A DNA stretch of 18,250 nt, taken from the NCBI GenBank assembly GCA_964451785.1, contig CAYVJG010000044.1, positions 1-18,250 on the forward strand. The letters are read 5' to 3'. This DNA is from JAJYSO01 sp964451785 (GTDB lineage: Bacteria > Bacteroidota > Bacteroidia > Flavobacteriales > Flavobacteriaceae). The notes under the pieces were generated by a model that saw nothing but the letters and a program-made list of their open reading frames with translations, was not told the origin of the DNA and searched no databases. Of this stretch, positions 16,223 through 18,250 are shown piece by piece. Every line of letters begins with the position of its first letter. The first letter of the stretch is position 1. Both the position numbers and the translations under genes were made by a program.

Positions 16223-16258
16223 CTTTTTATAAAGCGCGTTATAGTAGATGTTTACTAT
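16217..16258 (+). repeat. Overlapping inverted repeats before mnmE
   Basis: CTATAAC (16217-16223) pairs with GTTATAG (16238-16244); ATAGTA (16241-16246) pairs with TACTAT (16253-16258). The two stems share bases 16241-16244 and could not form together. No T run follows, so this is not a standard terminator. May be chance in AT-rich DNA. Confidence 0.35.
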
Positions 16259-16263
16259 CTTTG
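16256..16263 (+). promoter_or_regulatory. Possible -7 box of mnmE
   Basis: TATCTTTG matches TAnnTTTG exactly and ends four bases before the mnmE ATG at 16268, so a transcript from it would be leaderless or nearly so. No -33 element is evident. The gene may also be read through from the M28 gene 45 bases upstream. Confidence 0.35.
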
Positions 16264-16267
16264 CCCT

Positions 16268-17680
16268 ATGATTTTAGACGAAACTATTGTTGCTTTAGCT
16301 ACCCCCGCCGGCAGTGGGGCTATTGCCGTTATCCGTGTATCCGGTCCGCAAGCAATTGCCTTGGTGGCGCCGGTCTTTGAAGGTCGCCAAAAAATAGATT
16401 TATGCCAACAACAATCGCATACCCTACAGTTGGGATATATCAAAGACGGCGAACGCATTATTGACGAAAGTTTAGTGTCTGTTTTTCAGGGAAATCGCTC
16501 TTATACCGGCGAGCCTACGGTTGAAATCTCTTGCCACGGCAGTCCGTTTATTCAACAAGAAATTATTAACCTGTTACTGCGTCAGGGCGCCCGTGCAGCT
16601 AACCCCGGCGAATTTACGATGCGCGCTTTCCTCAACGGGAAAATGGATTTGAGTCAGGCTGAAGCGGTAGCCGATTTGATTGCCAGCGATAACGAAGCCG
16701 CTCATCAATTGGCAATGAATCAGATGCGCGGTGGTTTTGCGAATGAAATTAAACAACTGCGCGAAGAATTATTGAATTTTGCTTCGCTGATTGAACTCGA
16801 ACTCGATTTTGCAGAAGAAGATGTCGAATTTGCTAACCGCGATCAGTTTCAAGAACTCATTTGGAAAATTCAAAAAACGCTTAACAAACTCATTGATTCC
16901 TTTGCCGTAGGTAACGTGATAAAACGCGGTATTCCGGTAGCTATTATTGGCGAACCGAATGCCGGAAAATCTACTTTACTCAACGCTTTACTCAATGAAG
17001 ATCGCGCTATTGTAAGTGATATTGCCGGCACCACGCGCGATACGATTGAAGACGATATCGCCATTGGTGGCATTGGATTTCGCTTTATCGACACGGCCGG
17101 AATTCGTGAAACCACCGATGAAATTGAAGGCCTTGGTATCAAAAAAACCTTTGAGAAAATCGGTAAATCTTCGATTGCTTTGTTGATGATTCCGAGTACA
17201 CAAGCCATTGAAAATGAACTGGTAAAACAGGAAATGATGGTAGAAATCAACCGTATTAAAAACCGTTTTCCCGATAAACCGTTTTTAATCGTAATCAATA
17301 AAATCGATTTGCTTACTGAAACACAAATCGACTTGTTGCAAGCAGCTTTAGATCCTATCACCGGTACCGACCTACAATTTATAGCCGCCAAACAAAATCA
17401 CGGTATTGAGGCTCTAAAAGACAAGCTGAAAAACTATGTCGATACCGGAGCATTGCGCAACAACGATACGATTGTCACTAACTCACGACACTACGATTCG
17501 CTGTTAAAAGCACAGCAAGAAATCAATAAAGTACAAGAAGGATTAAACCTCGGGCTCACCGGCGATTTACTAGCCATCGACATTCGTCAAGCCCTGTATT
17601 ATTTCGGTGAAATTACCGGCGAAATCACAACCGATGACCTGCTCGGAAATATCTTTGCTAATTTTTGTATCGGGAAGTAA
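16268..17680 (+). CDS. mnmE: tRNA modification GTPase MnmE
   Basis: A complete 470-residue MnmE (TrmE, ThdF), the GTPase that with MnmG installs the (carboxymethyl)aminomethyl group on C5 of U34 in tRNAs reading two-fold degenerate codons. The N-terminal tetrahydrofolate-binding domain starts with the family signature DETIVALATPAGSGAIAVIRVSG, which fixes the start at 16268. The G domain sits inside a helical domain: G1 GEPNAGKS (228-235), TTRD, G3 DTAG, and G4 NKID (344-347). The protein ends with the conserved FCIGK (466-470) that carries the essential Cys467. The length is normal and no damage is visible. Confidence 0.97.
   Translation: MILDETIVALATPAGSGAIAVIRVSGPQAIALVAPVFEGRQKIDLCQQQSHTLQLGYIKDGERIIDESLVSVFQGNRSYTGEPTVEISCHGSPFIQQEIINLLLRQGARAANPGEFTMRAFLNGKMDLSQAEAVADLIASDNEAAHQLAMNQMRGGFANEIKQLREELLNFASLIELELDFAEEDVEFANRDQFQELIWKIQKTLNKLIDSFAVGNVIKRGIPVAIIGEPNAGKSTLLNALLNEDRAIVSDIAGTTRDTIEDDIAIGGIGFRFIDTAGIRETTDEIEGLGIKKTFEKIGKSSIALLMIPSTQAIENELVKQEMMVEINRIKNRFPDKPFLIVINKIDLLTETQIDLLQAALDPITGTDLQFIAAKQNHGIEALKDKLKNYVDTGALRNNDTIVTNSRHYDSLLKAQQEINKVQEGLNLGLTGDLLAIDIRQALYYFGEITGEITTDDLLGNIFANFCIGK
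17663..17680 (+). other. attB-like 3' end of mnmE
   Basis: The last 18 bases of mnmE (TTTTGTATCGGGAAGTAA) encode FCIGK and the stop. The equivalent 18 bases of trmE/thdF are the integration site of the SGI1 family of genomic islands in Gammaproteobacteria. Restriction-modification sequence begins less than 500 bases away. Whether this copy is a used junction is inference; no second full copy of the 18 bases lies in the window. Confidence 0.35.
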
Positions 17681-17722
17681 CTCGTGCAAAACATCAGTAA
17701 ACAAAACTTACTACGCTTAACT

Positions 17723-17747
17723 AAAGCCCTAAAACGGGGCTTTTTTT
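17723..17747 (+). terminator. Terminator of mnmE
   Basis: AAAGCCCT (17723-17730) pairs with GGGGCTTT (17736-17743), including one G-T pair, with loop AAAAC and a run of seven T (17741-17747). It lies 42 bases after the mnmE stop. Confidence 0.88.
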
Positions 17748-17960
17748 GGCTATATTTGTTTTGTGGTTAGTTTGCGTTATTACTTTTCTTTCAGTGGCAG
17801 AATATAGTGGGGATGTATTTCGGCTTAACAATTAATTGCTTATTTTTATGGTTTGTCGGTTTTTTGCCTTTTGTATAGTTTTTTTACGACTGCGGAATGA
17901 TTGAATATATGAACGAACGGTGTTGCTCTTCAACAAAGAAGAAAAGAATTGAGCTAGTTG

Positions 17961-18145
17961 ATGAGAATAAGTGAACGTATACAACAGCCTGAAAGTCGGA
18001 CGGTTGAATTTAAGACGAGCCTATTCGGGAAATACAAAAACCTATCAAGTTTTAGAGGAATTATTGAAAGCTGAATTAATATGAGGTTCACGGAAAAGAT
18101 AGAGGAACGTATTATACATTAAAAAATAAGGGAGCTAAAAAAATA
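17961..18145 (+). pseudogene. Decayed ATP-binding (AlbA_2-like?) protein remnant
   Basis: Three short frames read as pieces of one protein family when joined. Frame from ATG 17961 gives RIQQPESRTVEFKTS, which resembles the start of AlbA_2/Schlafen-type ATP-binding proteins (E-S-x-x-x-E-F-K). The next frame (about 17990-18081) gives GNTKTYQVLEELLKAELI, and after a stop at 18082 the third frame (from 18083) gives EVHGKDRGTYYTLKNKG, which together look like a C-terminal winged helix of such proteins or of Fic proteins. An internal deletion plus at least one frameshift would explain this. The tail overlaps the hsdR start region. The family call is from memory of motif style and is tentative; decay is better supported than identity. 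Confidence 0.35.
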
Positions 18146-18150
18146 AAACT

Positions 18151-18250
18151 ATGGCAAAACAGTACTCCGAAGCAGATACGAGAGCAAACTTTATTGATCC
18201 GCAATTAGCGGAACAAGGTTGGGAAGCGCAGCACATTAAGCGTGAATACT
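18151..18250 (+). CDS. hsdR: Type I restriction enzyme R subunit, 5' end only
   Basis: Only 33 codons are in the window: MAKQYSEADTRANFIDPQLAEQ and GWEAQHIKREY. The pattern S-E-A-D-T-R-A-x-x-I-D-P-x-L-x-x-x-G-W-x-x-x-x-I-x-R-E is the typical N-terminus of type I restriction endonuclease subunits (EcoEI-type HsdR), which carry a nuclease and a DEAD-box translocase domain and work with HsdM and HsdS. The rest of the gene and the partners would lie to the right. The ATG fits the family start. GGGAG at 18130-18134 is a possible but distant ribosome site. Confidence 0.72.
   Translation, partial: MAKQYSEADTRANFIDPQLAEQGWEAQHIKREY

Larger units (their letters stand above)
17681..18150. other. 470-bp gap after mnmE
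   Basis: Contains the mnmE terminator, an exact TATATTTG (17751-17758) with no clear gene behind it, AT-rich sequence without long frames to about 17930, and a frameshifted gene remnant (17961-18145) that runs into the hsdR start. A short 25-codon frame (17904-17981) ends just inside the remnant and is probably not real. Confidence 0.55.

Noticed and set aside
16870..17391. 173-codon open frame on the minus strand
   Set aside because: It lies completely within mnmE, whose + frame shows all GTPase motifs. The translation is rich in Ser and Ile in the way antisense frames of such genes usually are.
17751..17758. TATATTTG as a promoter for a gene after mnmE
   Set aside because: The box is an exact match but no open frame follows for almost 400 bases, and it directly follows the mnmE terminator in AT-rich DNA. 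Left as unassigned.
18022..18034. CTATTCGGGAAAT as a second attachment repeat matching the end of mnmE
   Set aside because: Only TCGGGAA is shared without a gap, and it is part of a readable frame of the gene remnant; seven bases are not enough for a direct repeat claim.

Overview
The window looks like chromosomal DNA from a member of the Bacteroidota, probably Flavobacteriia-like. It is AT-rich, its genes mostly lack strong Shine-Dalgarno sites, and several start close behind boxes matching the Bacteroidota -7 promoter element TAnnTTTG. The Cys-rich 126-residue protein and the large M16 and M28 peptidases also resemble families common in that phylum. This assignment is inference; no rRNA or other marker gene is present.

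Layout, left to right: a YceI-family protein (+); convergent to it, an AraJ-type MFS exporter and an exported type II asparaginase (both -); a GT9 heptosyltransferase-like glycosyltransferase (+); a 539-bp gene-free gap full of hairpins and a 33-bp direct repeat; a lipoprotein of the M49 (DPP III-like) peptidase family (+). Convergent to that come selD, mnmH and an SPFH/slipin gene (all -), with mnmH-selD forming a tight operon. The rest is on +: a two-domain exported M16 peptidase, a small four-Cys protein, a membrane-anchored multi-pass M28 aminopeptidase, complete mnmE, a 470-bp gap with a decayed gene, and the first 33 codons of a type I restriction subunit (hsdR).

Functional links: MnmH and SelD together supply and use selenophosphate for 2-selenouridine at the tRNA wobble position, and MnmE acts on the same U34 nucleotide from another locus 7 kb away. 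Four of the genes (asparaginase, M49, M16, M28) encode exported or membrane-anchored hydrolases acting on amino acids or peptides, suggesting a peptide-scavenging envelope. Left of mnmE the gene content is ordinary housekeeping.

The accessory-looking signals are: (i) two copies of a 162-bp imperfect palindrome with terminal inverted repeats, in opposite orientation, each inside a 243-bp gap between convergent genes; (ii) the repeat-rich gap at 4673-5211; (iii) the right edge, where a restriction-modification gene and a frameshifted remnant lie immediately after mnmE, whose 3' end is a known island integration site in other bacteria. I found no clearly new multi-gene system; the 162-bp element and the mnmE junction are the best leads.
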